Source of the DNA: UBA721 sp002705165
GTDB lineage: Bacteria > Planctomycetota > Planctomycetia > Pirellulales > Pirellulaceae
Reading direction: 5' to 3'
Length of the DNA stretch: 64,000 nt
Assembly: GCA_045565995.1 (NCBI GenBank)
Contig: JBJLEF010000002.1
Span: 124,001 to 188,000, forward strand
Below, one piece after another: positions 8,477 through 17,805 of this stretch. The notes beneath the pieces were generated by a model. The model was not told the origin of the DNA. It did not search any database and was given only the letters and a program-made list of their open reading frames with translations. How positions within the stretch are numbered: the first letter of the stretch is position 1; each line of letters starts with the position of its first letter. The position numbers were made by a program, and so were the translations under genes.

Positions 8477-11400
8477 GTGTTGAAAGGGGCTTCACAATTC
8501 CGACTCCTGACCTTACTTACCGTTGTCGTAAGCACTGTCCCCATTGTGACTGCTGCCGATACGAATACGGATTTTTTTGAAAACCGAATTCGCCCCGTAC
8601 TCGCCCAACATTGTTACAACTGCCATAGCCAGCGAGCCAAAACGCTTCAGGGCGGTCTTTTTGTAGACTCGCTCGATGGGTTATTCAAAGGGGGAGATAG
8701 CGGACCAGCTATCATCAAGGGGAACGCTGATGAAAGCCCGCTTATCTCAGCATTGAGACACGACACTTTCAAAATGCCGCCGAAAGGCAGACTCGCCGAC
8801 AAAGTGATCGATGACTTTCGCAAGTGGATTAACACCGGGGCTAAGATCCCCGCCTCTTTCCAAACGAATGGCTCTGTCACCACCGCAACAATCAACTGGG
8901 AATCGGCACTCAAGCACTGGGCCTATCAACCACTAAGCGAGGCATTGCCTCCCGTCGTTACAACGAAAGGCTGGGACACTAATAACATTGATCTTTACGT
9001 CCTTCAGAAACTAGAGGAAAACGGACTCTCGGCCCCCCCCCTTGCAGATCCACAGACTATCATTCGCCGCACTTTCTTCGACCTCATTGGCCTTCCTCCC
9101 ACACCTAACGAGCTAACGCATTATCGAAAGCTACTAGAGCAGCCTGAAGGCTTTCCAACCTTAGTGGATGACTTGCTGGCTTCACCCCATTACGGAGAAC
9201 GGTGGGGTAGACACTGGCTCGATGTAGCACGGTATTCAGATTCAAACGGAGCTGATGAAAACAAACCGTACCCGCTGGCGTGGCGATATCGCAACTACGT
9301 GATTAAACAATTCAACCTCGATACTCCGTATGACACCTTTGTTCACCAGCAGATTGCCGGGGATTTATTGAAGTCTAGCAGTGCGGACCAATACAACGAT
9401 CACATCAATGCCACCACTTTTTTGGCACTCGGAGTGAAAATCGATGCCGAGCAGGATCCGGTCAAGAAACGTAGTGACATTATTGACGAACAAATAGATA
9501 CCATTGGCCGAACCTTCCTGGGAGTCACGATCGGCTGCGCTCGTTGCCATGATCACAAGTTTGATCCATTTACTACCAAAGACTACTATGCCATGGCTGG
9601 TGTCATGAAAAGCACTCAGCTCATGAACATCTCTCTCAAGTCATCCGAACAACCAATTCTAATTGCTCGGAACCACGAGCTAACCATAGAACGTGAGAAC
9701 CTGCTGAAACAATACGGAGAGCGACTTGGAAAAACTGCTCAACAAAATGTAGATGCCTATCTCCCGCACGTGCCAACCGTCATCCAGTGGCAAAACACCC
9801 AGTTGGATGCAGAACTTAGAATCCGACTATCCGAAACTGCGAATACTCCATGGGAGTCCGTAGGACAGCTAGGAGCTCTTAACAACAGCGGGAAAATCCA
9901 ATGGATTGAGGCCGAGACATTTGCCCGAGGAAACTTTGGTGTCGTCACGGAAGGCTACGGCAAGGACATCGGCATTATTTCTGACAGGAATGGTTCAGGT
10001 CTTCAAACTTTTGAGCACGACATCTCCATGCCCCTTGCCGGTATCTACCAACTGGATATACGGTACGCCGCGGCGACTGCCAGACCTGGGAAGCTGTATC
10101 TGAATGGAACGCTTATCAAAGAAAATGCGATTGGTGAGGTGACCGGAGGATGGAATCCGGAGAATCAACAATGGCATGTTTCAGGCCGTTACCAATTCCA
10201 GGCCGGCAAAAATATATTGCGATTTGAGGTTCCCAACGTCATGTCTCACATTGACCAGATTGCGCTGGCACCCGTGCTAGGCAATCCTTCCTCCACCCGT
10301 GAGGCAGAACAGTATGACCGGGGTAATTTTTCAAAGATTCATCAGGGTTATGGGGAAGGGATCGGGATAACAGCCACCTCCAGGAGCGACGAGCTGACGT
10401 TTATTGAATACGATCTGAAATCATTCGATGAAGGAGAGCATCTTTTACAGTTTCGCTACGCTGCCAATGCTTCGCGACCTATGAAGCTGCTACTAGATGG
10501 GGAACTTTTGAACAAAAGGGCATTTTCTGAAATCACCGGAGGTTGGAATCCTGAACACCAAAAATGGGTGACCGAAGCCACCGTCAATCTCACCAGGCCG
10601 CTCCATACCCTGCGAGTCGAGGCTAACAACGTCTCTGTGCACATCGACAAAATACGATTCATTCCGCTGGCAACAAACAGTAAACTTCCATCACCGGAGC
10701 AAATCGCCCGTTCCAAGAACCTTGACAGCGCTGTTCTCAACCGATGGGTTCATACGGCCCAACAGGCTACAGCTTCTTATCCTGAAGTCGCGTCCTGGCT
10801 TAAAAAAGGAGGGCTATCTCCGACAGCTTTATCAACCACCGCCAGCGATGACATTCGCAAATGGCTTATGTCGCCGGCCAGAATAAGCGAACTCAATGAA
10901 ACCGAAAGCGACTACATTACGAAGATTGATGCGGAGATCAGTCACAACCGGGAACGGCTTGAAGAACTGAGTGGCGTCATAGCCATGGCCGTCAGGGAAG
11001 GGGAGGTAAGCAATATGCCCATCCATATTCGAGGCAGTCATTTGCAAACCGGTGACGTTGTAAAACGCCGCTCTCCGAGATTATTAACTCGTTCGGAAGG
11101 CCCGCCATTTAGTGATGAACAAAGCGGCCGTTTGGAACTTGCCGAGGCGATCACCCGCAGTGAAACTCCCTTGGCCGCCCGGGTAATCAGCAATCGAATC
11201 TGGCGTTGGCATTTTGGTAAACCACTGGTTCGATCGACGGAAAATTTTGGTGTCTCCGGCGCAACTCCGTCACACCCGGAGTTGCTCGATTATCTCGCCA
11301 GTTATTTGATCAAGCACAACTGGAGCCTCAAATCGCTTCACCGTCATATTACTGAATCCTCAACCTACCGCATCGGATTTGAGCTGAACGAAATAGCAGC

Positions 11401-11986
11401 CTCCAAAGATCCTGATAATCGATGGTACTGGCGGCACACCCCAAAACGACTTGAAGCCGAGGCTATTCGTGATGCTTTACTTGCTGCCAGTGGGGAACTG
11501 GATCGTGCCATCGGCGGGGCCCCATTTGAGGGCATCTCAACGCTAAGCCCCTCCCCACAGGCTTTAATGTCCAATCGCATGACTTACGAAAAGTCACCCC
11601 GAAGATCCGTTTACTTACCTATCGTTCGAACTAACGTTTACAAGCTGCTCACACTTTTCGACTTTCCTAACCCTGCTTTCCCAACCGGAAACCGCCATAC
11701 CACGACACTGCCAACTCAGGCCATGTTTCTCATGAATAGCAAATGGGTCTCCACAATTAGCTCAGCCATGTCCCGGCGAATTATCTCAGCTGAAATGGAA
11801 CAAGCGGGGCAAATCCAACTGGCTTACGAACTAACCTATTCACGATCTGCCACACCCGAGGAAATGGAAGAAGCTCGGAACTTTATAAATCAATACATCC
11901 AAGAAGGAGAAGGGGGCAAGGAAGATGCATGGAGTGCATTTTGCCAACTCTTGTTCCTTTCGAATGAATTCATCTATATCAACTAA
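8477..11986 (+). CDS. PSCyt1/DUF1549/DUF1553 protein with two internal carbohydrate-binding-like modules
   Basis: An 1169-residue exported protein starting at GTG. After a signal peptide, residues about 33-120 form a planctomycete cytochrome domain with a CYNCH haem motif (46-50) followed by MPPKGRL, a potential distal Met. DUF1549 follows (about 165-375, containing HWLDVARYSDSNGADENKPY region and CARCHDHKFDPF, a second CxxCH). Two homologous modules of about 125 residues come next (about 480-600 and 605-730; each has an E..xxRGNF...GYG start, a TGGWNPE centre and a V..HID end) and resemble beta-sandwich CBM6-type carbohydrate-binding domains. DUF1553 occupies about 890-1160. The family pairs with DUF1501 proteins and is thought to act on complex carbohydrates or take part in an electron-transfer step; biochemistry is unknown. 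A C9 tract lies at 9043-9051. Confidence 0.9.
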   Translation: MLKGASQFRLLTLLTVVVSTVPIVTAADTNTDFFENRIRPVLAQHCYNCHSQRAKTLQGGLFVDSLDGLFKGGDSGPAIIKGNADESPLISALRHDTFKMPPKGRLADKVIDDFRKWINTGAKIPASFQTNGSVTTATINWESALKHWAYQPLSEALPPVVTTKGWDTNNIDLYVLQKLEENGLSAPPLADPQTIIRRTFFDLIGLPPTPNELTHYRKLLEQPEGFPTLVDDLLASPHYGERWGRHWLDVARYSDSNGADENKPYPLAWRYRNYVIKQFNLDTPYDTFVHQQIAGDLLKSSSADQYNDHINATTFLALGVKIDAEQDPVKKRSDIIDEQIDTIGRTFLGVTIGCARCHDHKFDPFTTKDYYAMAGVMKSTQLMNISLKSSEQPILIARNHELTIERENLLKQYGERLGKTAQQNVDAYLPHVPTVIQWQNTQLDAELRIRLSETANTPWESVGQLGALNNSGKIQWIEAETFARGNFGVVTEGYGKDIGIISDRNGSGLQTFEHDISMPLAGIYQLDIRYAAATARPGKLYLNGTLIKENAIGEVTGGWNPENQQWHVSGRYQFQAGKNILRFEVPNVMSHIDQIALAPVLGNPSSTREAEQYDRGNFSKIHQGYGEGIGITATSRSDELTFIEYDLKSFDEGEHLLQFRYAANASRPMKLLLDGELLNKRAFSEITGGWNPEHQKWVTEATVNLTRPLHTLRVEANNVSVHIDKIRFIPLATNSKLPSPEQIARSKNLDSAVLNRWVHTAQQATASYPEVASWLKKGGLSPTALSTTASDDIRKWLMSPARISELNETESDYITKIDAEISHNRERLEELSGVIAMAVREGEVSNMPIHIRGSHLQTGDVVKRRSPRLLTRSEGPPFSDEQSGRLELAEAITRSETPLAARVISNRIWRWHFGKPLVRSTENFGVSGATPSHPELLDYLASYLIKHNWSLKSLHRHITESSTYRIGFELNEIAASKDPDNRWYWRHTPKRLEAEAIRDALLAASGELDRAIGGAPFEGISTLSPSPQALMSNRMTYEKSPRRSVYLPIVRTNVYKLLTLFDFPNPAFPTGNRHTTTLPTQAMFLMNSKWVSTISSAMSRRIISAEMEQAGQIQLAYELTYSRSATPEEMEEARNFINQYIQEGEGGKEDAWSAFCQLLFLSNEFIYIN

Positions 11987-11990
11987 AGCT

Positions 11991-13448
11991 ATGACGCCTA
12001 CAACCCTGCATGACTTACCTTTAAACCGCCGTAACCTACTGAATCAATGGTGTTTGGGCTTTGGTGGACTGGCCTTCAATTCAATGCTAGCGGAGACTGC
12101 AGCCGCAGCTAAGCCGGGGGGGCCACTGGCCCCTAAAGACGGTCACTTCAAACCCCGCGCAAAACGGATTATCTTTTTATTCATGCATGGTGGTCCGAGC
12201 CATGTGGATCTATTTGATCCCAAGCCGGCCCTCGCGAAATACGATGGTAAAGAACCACCCTTTGAACGAACCCGGGTTAAATTTGGAAAGCGAGGTAATC
12301 TTCTTAAATCACCCTGGGAATTCCATCAGGCAGGGGAGTCGGGAATTCCGATGAGTTCACTGTGGCAAAACCTACCCGAAGTAGCGGATGAAATTTGCAT
12401 GCTGCACGGCCTCTGTGACACCAACGTCGCACATGGAGGTGCGTGCATGAAGTTATTTACAGGATCCGACTCCCTCATTCGACCGAGCATGGGGTCTTGG
12501 ATAAGTTACGGCTTAGGCACTGCAAACCAAAACCTACCCAGCTTCATCACCATTTGCCCCACAAGTTTGCACGGGGGCGTCGACAATTTCGGGAGTGCTT
12601 TTTTACCTAACATTCACCAGGGAGTCCCGTTAGGCACACCCGGCTATCCAAACACGCCGGCTAAAGACGCCCGTTTCGAATTCCTAAGCAGTGAATCACG
12701 GAGCCGAAAACAACAACGCATACAACTGGACCAACTCAAACTAATCAACCAACGATACCAGCAGCAGGTAGGCGCTAATGCCCAACTGGAAGCACGCATT
12801 GAGTCCTTCGAAATGGCCTTCCGAATGCAACTGGAAGCTCCCCAGGCTATGAATATTGCTGAGGAGAGCGAAGCCACGCTGCAAATGTACGGGTACGATG
12901 ATCCAACCACCCGGAATTTCGCCCATCAACTTTTGTTGGCACGACGCTTCTCAGAACAGGGAGTACGATTTGTACAGGTGAGCCATGCCGGTTCTTTACC
13001 TTTTAATAACGAACAATGGGACCAACACTCCCATATTAAAAAGGGACACGAAATCAACGTCGCTCAGATTGACAAACCAATTACAGGTTTCATCAAGGAC
13101 CTCAGGCAACGAGGGCTGCTCGAGGACACCTTAGTCTTGTGGGGTGGCGAATTCGGCCGGACACCCACTGCCCAGGTCGGCAACCCGGAAACAATCGGCC
13201 GCGATCATCATCCCGATGGATTCACTATGTTTATGGCCGGCGGTGGAGTCAAAGGGGGATTTCGATATGGTGAAACGGATGAGTTTGGTTACTATGCCAT
13301 TGACGGACGCATGACGATCCATGATCTACACGCAACTCTACTACACCTTATGGGACTCGACCATGAACGGCTAACGTACCAATACGGAGGTAGAAACTTC
13401 CGCCTGACTGACGTTCACGGCTCCGTAGCAAAAGACATTCTGGCTTAA
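11991..13448 (+). CDS. DUF1501 family protein
   Basis: A 485-residue protein with a twin-arginine-like start (PLNRRNLLNQWCLGFGG) and the DUF1501 core: IIFLFMHGGPSHVDLFDPKP near residue 57, then FGRTP (about residue 385) and GRDHHPDGFTMFMAGGGVKGG. These His/Asp-containing motifs match the metal-binding face of the alkaline phosphatase/sulfatase superfamily, though the nucleophile region is divergent. I chose the ATG at 11991, four bases after the stop of the DUF1549/DUF1553 gene, instead of upstream ATGs that lie inside it. The tight pairing with DUF1553 is the standard planctomycete arrangement and implies that the two proteins work together. Confidence 0.9.
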   Translation: MTPTTLHDLPLNRRNLLNQWCLGFGGLAFNSMLAETAAAAKPGGPLAPKDGHFKPRAKRIIFLFMHGGPSHVDLFDPKPALAKYDGKEPPFERTRVKFGKRGNLLKSPWEFHQAGESGIPMSSLWQNLPEVADEICMLHGLCDTNVAHGGACMKLFTGSDSLIRPSMGSWISYGLGTANQNLPSFITICPTSLHGGVDNFGSAFLPNIHQGVPLGTPGYPNTPAKDARFEFLSSESRSRKQQRIQLDQLKLINQRYQQQVGANAQLEARIESFEMAFRMQLEAPQAMNIAEESEATLQMYGYDDPTTRNFAHQLLLARRFSEQGVRFVQVSHAGSLPFNNEQWDQHSHIKKGHEINVAQIDKPITGFIKDLRQRGLLEDTLVLWGGEFGRTPTAQVGNPETIGRDHHPDGFTMFMAGGGVKGGFRYGETDEFGYYAIDGRMTIHDLHATLLHLMGLDHERLTYQYGGRNFRLTDVHGSVAKDILA

Positions 13449-13476
13449 ACAACTTTTCTTCTATCAGAGACAAAAC

Positions 13477-15027
13477 ATGATTCGAACTGTGCTCATACAC
13501 CTAGCACTATGTACCGCTTCGTTTTTAACTCAAGCGGTTCTTGGTGAAGATGACAGACCCAACATTCTGTTTATCTACACGGATGATCAATCCTACCGAA
13601 CCGTGAGCTGTTACCCCGGCAGTTATGATTTCGTACAAACTCCCAATATCGATGCGTTAGCAAGACGGGGAATACGTTTTGATGCTGCTTACATTGGAAC
13701 ATGGTGCATGCCATCACGTGCTTCGTTGCTGACAGGTCATTTACAGCACGGGGTAAATTCAATGCGGATGGAAGGTGAATATCCAGGCAGCGAATACGAC
13801 CCTGAGCGATGTCCTTTTTGGCCGAGTGTGTTTCGTGCTAACGGTTATCAAACCGCACAGATTGGCAAATGGCACACGGGGCGAGACAACGGCTTTGGTC
13901 GTGACTGGGACCACCAATTGGTTTGGAATCGACCGCGACATACTAACAACGCCGGAGCCTATTATGACAACCAATTGATTGAGAAAAATGGTCAACCGGC
14001 CGAACTGACTCAAGGATACTCCACGGACAATTACACGGAATGGGCTGTTGATTATATCCGGGGGAATAACCGGGATCCGTCAAAACCATGGTATCTATGG
14101 CTATGCTACGGAGCCGTACATGGCCCCTTCACGCCAGCTGACCGCCATATCGATTCTTTACCTAATGTAAACATCCCTGTCCCCAAAGACATCTTTCCTC
14201 CTCGTCCAGGAAAGCCGGACTGGATGCAGAAAATTGAACATTGGATTCCTGACGAAGACGGCACACCTGTGATGAAGGGAGATGGATTCACAGCACAAAC
14301 CGTTAACACGAGGGGAATCCATGGCAACACACTCAACGACTGGGTACGCCAATACCATCAGGGAGTAACAGCCATCGACGAAGGTGTAGGGCGTCTTCTT
14401 ACAGCGTTGCGCGAAAGCGGGCAGTTCGATAACACCCTGATCGTATTCACGGCCGATCAGGGAATCGGCTGGGGGCAACACGGTTTCAGAGTAAAGCTTG
14501 CCCCTTATGATGCCACCATCCGTTCACCTCTGATTATCAGCATGCCCTCCCATTTGCCGACCGATAAGGTTTGCAAAACACCTGTGGCTGGTGTTGATCT
14601 CATTCCGACCTTTTTCCACTATGCTCAACTGGACCTGCCCTGGAAAATGCACGGACAGAACCTTCAGCCGTTGCTCCTAAAACCAGGAGCACGTTCGAAT
14701 AAAACGGCGCTCACCGTGATGACCGGGAAGAAGTATGGGGAAGACACGCACGTTATCCCCACTAACCGAGAAGACCTTTACATCAACAACGTGCCTTGGT
14801 GGGTTTCCCTGCGAGGCGGCAATTACAAATACATTCGCACACTCGTGGCTGGTGAAACCGAAGAATTGTATGATCTCAAACGCGACCCGGAAGAACTAGC
14901 CAATCTCGTTAATCAGCCCCGGTTTAAGTCCAAGGTTCTGCAATTCAGGCAAACAATGATTCAGGAACTTAAAAATGTCGATGCAACGTTTGTCTATGGC
15001 TTACCACCTGTGGGTACAGGGTACTAA
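13477..15027 (+). CDS. Sulfatase (type I, formylglycine-dependent)
   Basis: A 516-residue exported sulfatase. A signal peptide (ending near LTQAVLGE) is followed by RPNILFIYTDDQSYRTVSCY, the calcium-binding Asp pair, and GTWCMPSRASLLTGH, whose C-x-P-x-R is the site of cysteine-to-formylglycine conversion. NTLIVFTADQGIGWGQHG supplies further metal ligands (Asp, Gln for the usual Asn). It should hydrolyse a sulfate ester in the periplasm or outside the cell, but the substrate is unknown. It follows the DUF1501 gene by 28 bases in the same direction and is probably in the same transcript. Confidence 0.92.
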   Translation: MIRTVLIHLALCTASFLTQAVLGEDDRPNILFIYTDDQSYRTVSCYPGSYDFVQTPNIDALARRGIRFDAAYIGTWCMPSRASLLTGHLQHGVNSMRMEGEYPGSEYDPERCPFWPSVFRANGYQTAQIGKWHTGRDNGFGRDWDHQLVWNRPRHTNNAGAYYDNQLIEKNGQPAELTQGYSTDNYTEWAVDYIRGNNRDPSKPWYLWLCYGAVHGPFTPADRHIDSLPNVNIPVPKDIFPPRPGKPDWMQKIEHWIPDEDGTPVMKGDGFTAQTVNTRGIHGNTLNDWVRQYHQGVTAIDEGVGRLLTALRESGQFDNTLIVFTADQGIGWGQHGFRVKLAPYDATIRSPLIISMPSHLPTDKVCKTPVAGVDLIPTFFHYAQLDLPWKMHGQNLQPLLLKPGARSNKTALTVMTGKKYGEDTHVIPTNREDLYINNVPWWVSLRGGNYKYIRTLVAGETEELYDLKRDPEELANLVNQPRFKSKVLQFRQTMIQELKNVDATFVYGLPPVGTGY

Positions 15028-15136
15028 AAAAACCATCCAAACCATTGATTAATCCTTCCTTCATGTAATCATAACAAACGCAGTTATCATAAATCCCAAG
15101 ACAACAGCTTCGCTAATCATTTAGAAGAGACTTTCG

Positions 15137-16549
15137 ATGAAATCAGATCGCCGGAAATTCATAACCTCCGCTGCTGCTGGAATAAGCAGTGCGTCCATCG
15201 CACTCACTCTTGGGAAATTCAATCATTTAAATGCTCAGCAGGCAAACCAATCCGAAAATAAATCTCCTTATGGGCCCCTTAAACCGACGGCTGATCTTAC
15301 TTCAGGGCTGTCCCTATTAAAACTTCCGGAAGGTTTTAGCTATCAAACTTTTGGGTGGACAGGCGAAGTCATGTCTGACGGTCGCAGAACACCTAGTTCT
15401 CATGACGGTATGGGAATCATTGACGATCGCGATGGCGTCTTCACTCTATGCCGAAACCACGAACGAGGCGGCCTCAGAGATTCATTTGCAGATCCGAAGA
15501 ACACCTATGATCCCAAAGCTCCCGGAGGAACCACCAACTTAGTGTTTGACGGTGGTGCTGGTAAATTCATTTCCAGCCGGGCGTCGCTATCAGGCACAAT
15601 TCGCAACTGTGCGGGCGGTGTCACTCCCTGGGGAACCTGGTTGACATGTGAAGAAACAACTCTTGGTACAGAAGCAACCTCGGATCCTCAACACGAAAAA
15701 ACACATGGCTGGATCTTTGAAGTACCTGCCAGTGGACAGGGAATCCCCCAACCACTTAAGGCGATGGGAAGATTCGTGCACGAAGCGATTGCTGTCGATC
15801 CGCTAACCTCTTTTGTTTATGAGACAGAAGATCGCGGCACCAGTGGTCTCTATCGTTTCCGCCCCAACACCAAAGAGAACCTTCACAATGGCGGTATATT
15901 GGAAATGCTGCGAGTTCCGGAGCATCCTGATCTATCCAAGGGGGTCAAGCCCGGTGCCATCTACGGCGGGCTGGAATGGGTGACCATTGATGATCCCGAG
16001 CTTGTGCACAGTCCCGAAACATACAATTCACTGGGGGTATATATACAGGGGCGTAAAAAAGGCGGAACCAATTTCAATCGTCTGGAAGGAATCTGGTACT
16101 ATGGCGGCTCGATGTTCTTCGATTCGACGAGCGGCGGGGACGCAAAAGCTGGGCAAATCTGGGAATTGAACATTGCAGAGAACACCCTACGCCTCGTTTT
16201 CGAATCGCCCAGCAAGGAAGTTCTCAACATGCCCGACAATCTGGCTGTGAGTTCTCGCGGTGGCATTATCATTTGTGAAGACTGTGGAATCACCACCGTT
16301 CAATCGCCTCAAGGAATTAAACGCTACTTCCCCCGTTTACATGCCTTGAGCCCAGAGGGCGAGATCCATGTCTTTGCGGATAATAATGCCAAAATCGAAA
16401 CACCCTACCAAGGGATTAAGGGGGATTTTCGAGGATCCGAATGGACCGGCGCCCATTTCAGCCCCGATGGAAAATGGCTGTTTGCCAATATCCAAACTCC
16501 GGGGTTTACCGTTGCAATCACCGGCCCCTGGGAAAAAGGCTGCCTCTAA
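15137..16549 (+). CDS. DUF839 / PhoX family protein
   Basis: A 470-residue protein with a twin-arginine signal (DRRKFITSAAAGISSASIAL). The body contains the order GMGIIDDRDGVFTLCRNHE, GGVTPWGTWLTCEETTLG, RFVHEAIAVDPLTSFVYETED and MPDNLAVSSRGGIIICEDCG, which is the DUF839/PhoX beta-propeller pattern. In PhoX, acidic residues in such segments hold calcium and iron for alkaline phosphatase activity. Many planctomycete members are annotated only as DUF839. A Tat-exported phosphatase or esterase is therefore likely but unproven. The stop overlaps by four bases the stop of the convergent hydrolase. Confidence 0.88.
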   Translation: MKSDRRKFITSAAAGISSASIALTLGKFNHLNAQQANQSENKSPYGPLKPTADLTSGLSLLKLPEGFSYQTFGWTGEVMSDGRRTPSSHDGMGIIDDRDGVFTLCRNHERGGLRDSFADPKNTYDPKAPGGTTNLVFDGGAGKFISSRASLSGTIRNCAGGVTPWGTWLTCEETTLGTEATSDPQHEKTHGWIFEVPASGQGIPQPLKAMGRFVHEAIAVDPLTSFVYETEDRGTSGLYRFRPNTKENLHNGGILEMLRVPEHPDLSKGVKPGAIYGGLEWVTIDDPELVHSPETYNSLGVYIQGRKKGGTNFNRLEGIWYYGGSMFFDSTSGGDAKAGQIWELNIAENTLRLVFESPSKEVLNMPDNLAVSSRGGIIICEDCGITTVQSPQGIKRYFPRLHALSPEGEIHVFADNNAKIETPYQGIKGDFRGSEWTGAHFSPDGKWLFANIQTPGFTVAITGPWEKGCL

Positions 16550-17631
16550 CGATTGGCGAGTCCCAGGTGTTTTTCTAAAAATTGATAAGCTACTTCTCTG
16601 GCCGTCTCGGGGAAACTGTGTGCCGCATTAGGATAGTTCGCCTGCAGATTACCCTCGGCATCGTAAAGGCGGTAGATCTTCGTCACTTGTGACATCGTTT
16701 CTTTGACACCTGAAACTTCGAAATTCCCATCGTGAATAGGCGCACTAGCTAGAAATGGCCGCGGAGCAAACGATGCGATGATTTCAGGAAAATCAAATGG
16801 CACCCTGTTGGGATCGTTACCGTATTTATCGTTGATTAATGGCATGTACCTAGCGCTGGTCCAGCCTTTCAGTTTCCCTTCGTAGTACTTGTGAAACCGA
16901 GTAAATCCACAATTACTAACCATCGCTTTAATGCGCGTGTCAAAGGCTGCCGTAAAAATCGTGTTATGCCCTCCCAGGGAGTGACCAATACACCCAATTC
17001 TTTCGCTGTCCACCTGCCTAAGAGTCTGCAACAAATCGACAGCTCGAGTATTCTCATAGATTGCTTTCATTGTTCCACTGACATAGCCATCCTCGGGAGG
17101 AAAGGCATAAGAATAATCACCAAAGCTTGGGTAGTCCGGTGCCAAGGTCACGAAGCCTCTTTCAGCCAAATGTAAGGCGTAATGCAACTGAGGATTCCCC
17201 CCCAACCCGGCGGGTTCTTTTTTCCCAATCCCTATTGTTTGATGAAGGCAAAGTACTGCTGGTATCGTTTTCTTCGTCTGAGTGGGGAGAAACAAATAGG
17301 CTTGGACACGGCGAGTATCTGAGTCCGTGTGATAACTAATCAATTGACGGGTCACCCTAGCCGTTCTCACCTCTTCATGCACTTGCATCTTCAATTCAAC
17401 CGGGGAATCAGGTTCGGGGAATGCCCCCATCACCTTCTGCATTCCCGCCAGAACATGTTGCCGTCGGGTGAGCCAATCATCCTTTGAATCAATTGGAGTG
17501 CGTATTCCCTGATCATCGAGGTGATAACTTAAGTCGACGTGATCCGGATAATCCGGGATTTTTAGCGTCGACTGCTGAGCATTTAGCCCTGTGCTGATGA
17601 AGCATAATGTGAATAAAAGAATAGATCGCAT
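16546..17631 (-). CDS. Exported alpha/beta hydrolase (acetyl xylan esterase / dienelactone hydrolase-like)
   Basis: A 361-residue hydrolase. A signal peptide (MRSILLFTLCFISTGLNAQ) begins at the ATG 17629-17631; an in-frame ATG 60 bases upstream would add a non-signal tail, so I prefer the inner start. The nucleophile elbow is CIGHSLGGHNT, the oxyanion region precedes it (AVLCLHQTIG), and the catalytic His probably lies in PNAAHSFPE near the C-terminus. Such secreted planctomycete hydrolases with a long N-terminal lead domain resemble glucuronoyl or acetyl xylan esterases. A G10 tract (17675-17684) lies 44-53 bases upstream of the start, facing a C6 tract. Confidence 0.82.
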   Translation of the reverse strand: MRSILLFTLCFISTGLNAQQSTLKIPDYPDHVDLSYHLDDQGIRTPIDSKDDWLTRRQHVLAGMQKVMGAFPEPDSPVELKMQVHEEVRTARVTRQLISYHTDSDTRRVQAYLFLPTQTKKTIPAVLCLHQTIGIGKKEPAGLGGNPQLHYALHLAERGFVTLAPDYPSFGDYSYAFPPEDGYVSGTMKAIYENTRAVDLLQTLRQVDSERIGCIGHSLGGHNTIFTAAFDTRIKAMVSNCGFTRFHKYYEGKLKGWTSARYMPLINDKYGNDPNRVPFDFPEIIASFAPRPFLASAPIHDGNFEVSGVKETMSQVTKIYRLYDAEGNLQANYPNAAHSFPETAREVAYQFLEKHLGLANR

Positions 17632-17805
17632 ATCGTCACTCCTTACAGATTCCGGCATCCCCCCATCCAAACGAGGGGGGGGGGAACCCAACTATTCCAT
17701 TGTAATGGCTAGAGAATTCAAGTGCTTCGACCAGTTTCTATGGAAACGTTAGTCGGATTGTCGATACAATAACAGAGGAGACGTATTTAAACAAACAGGT
17801 GTGCC

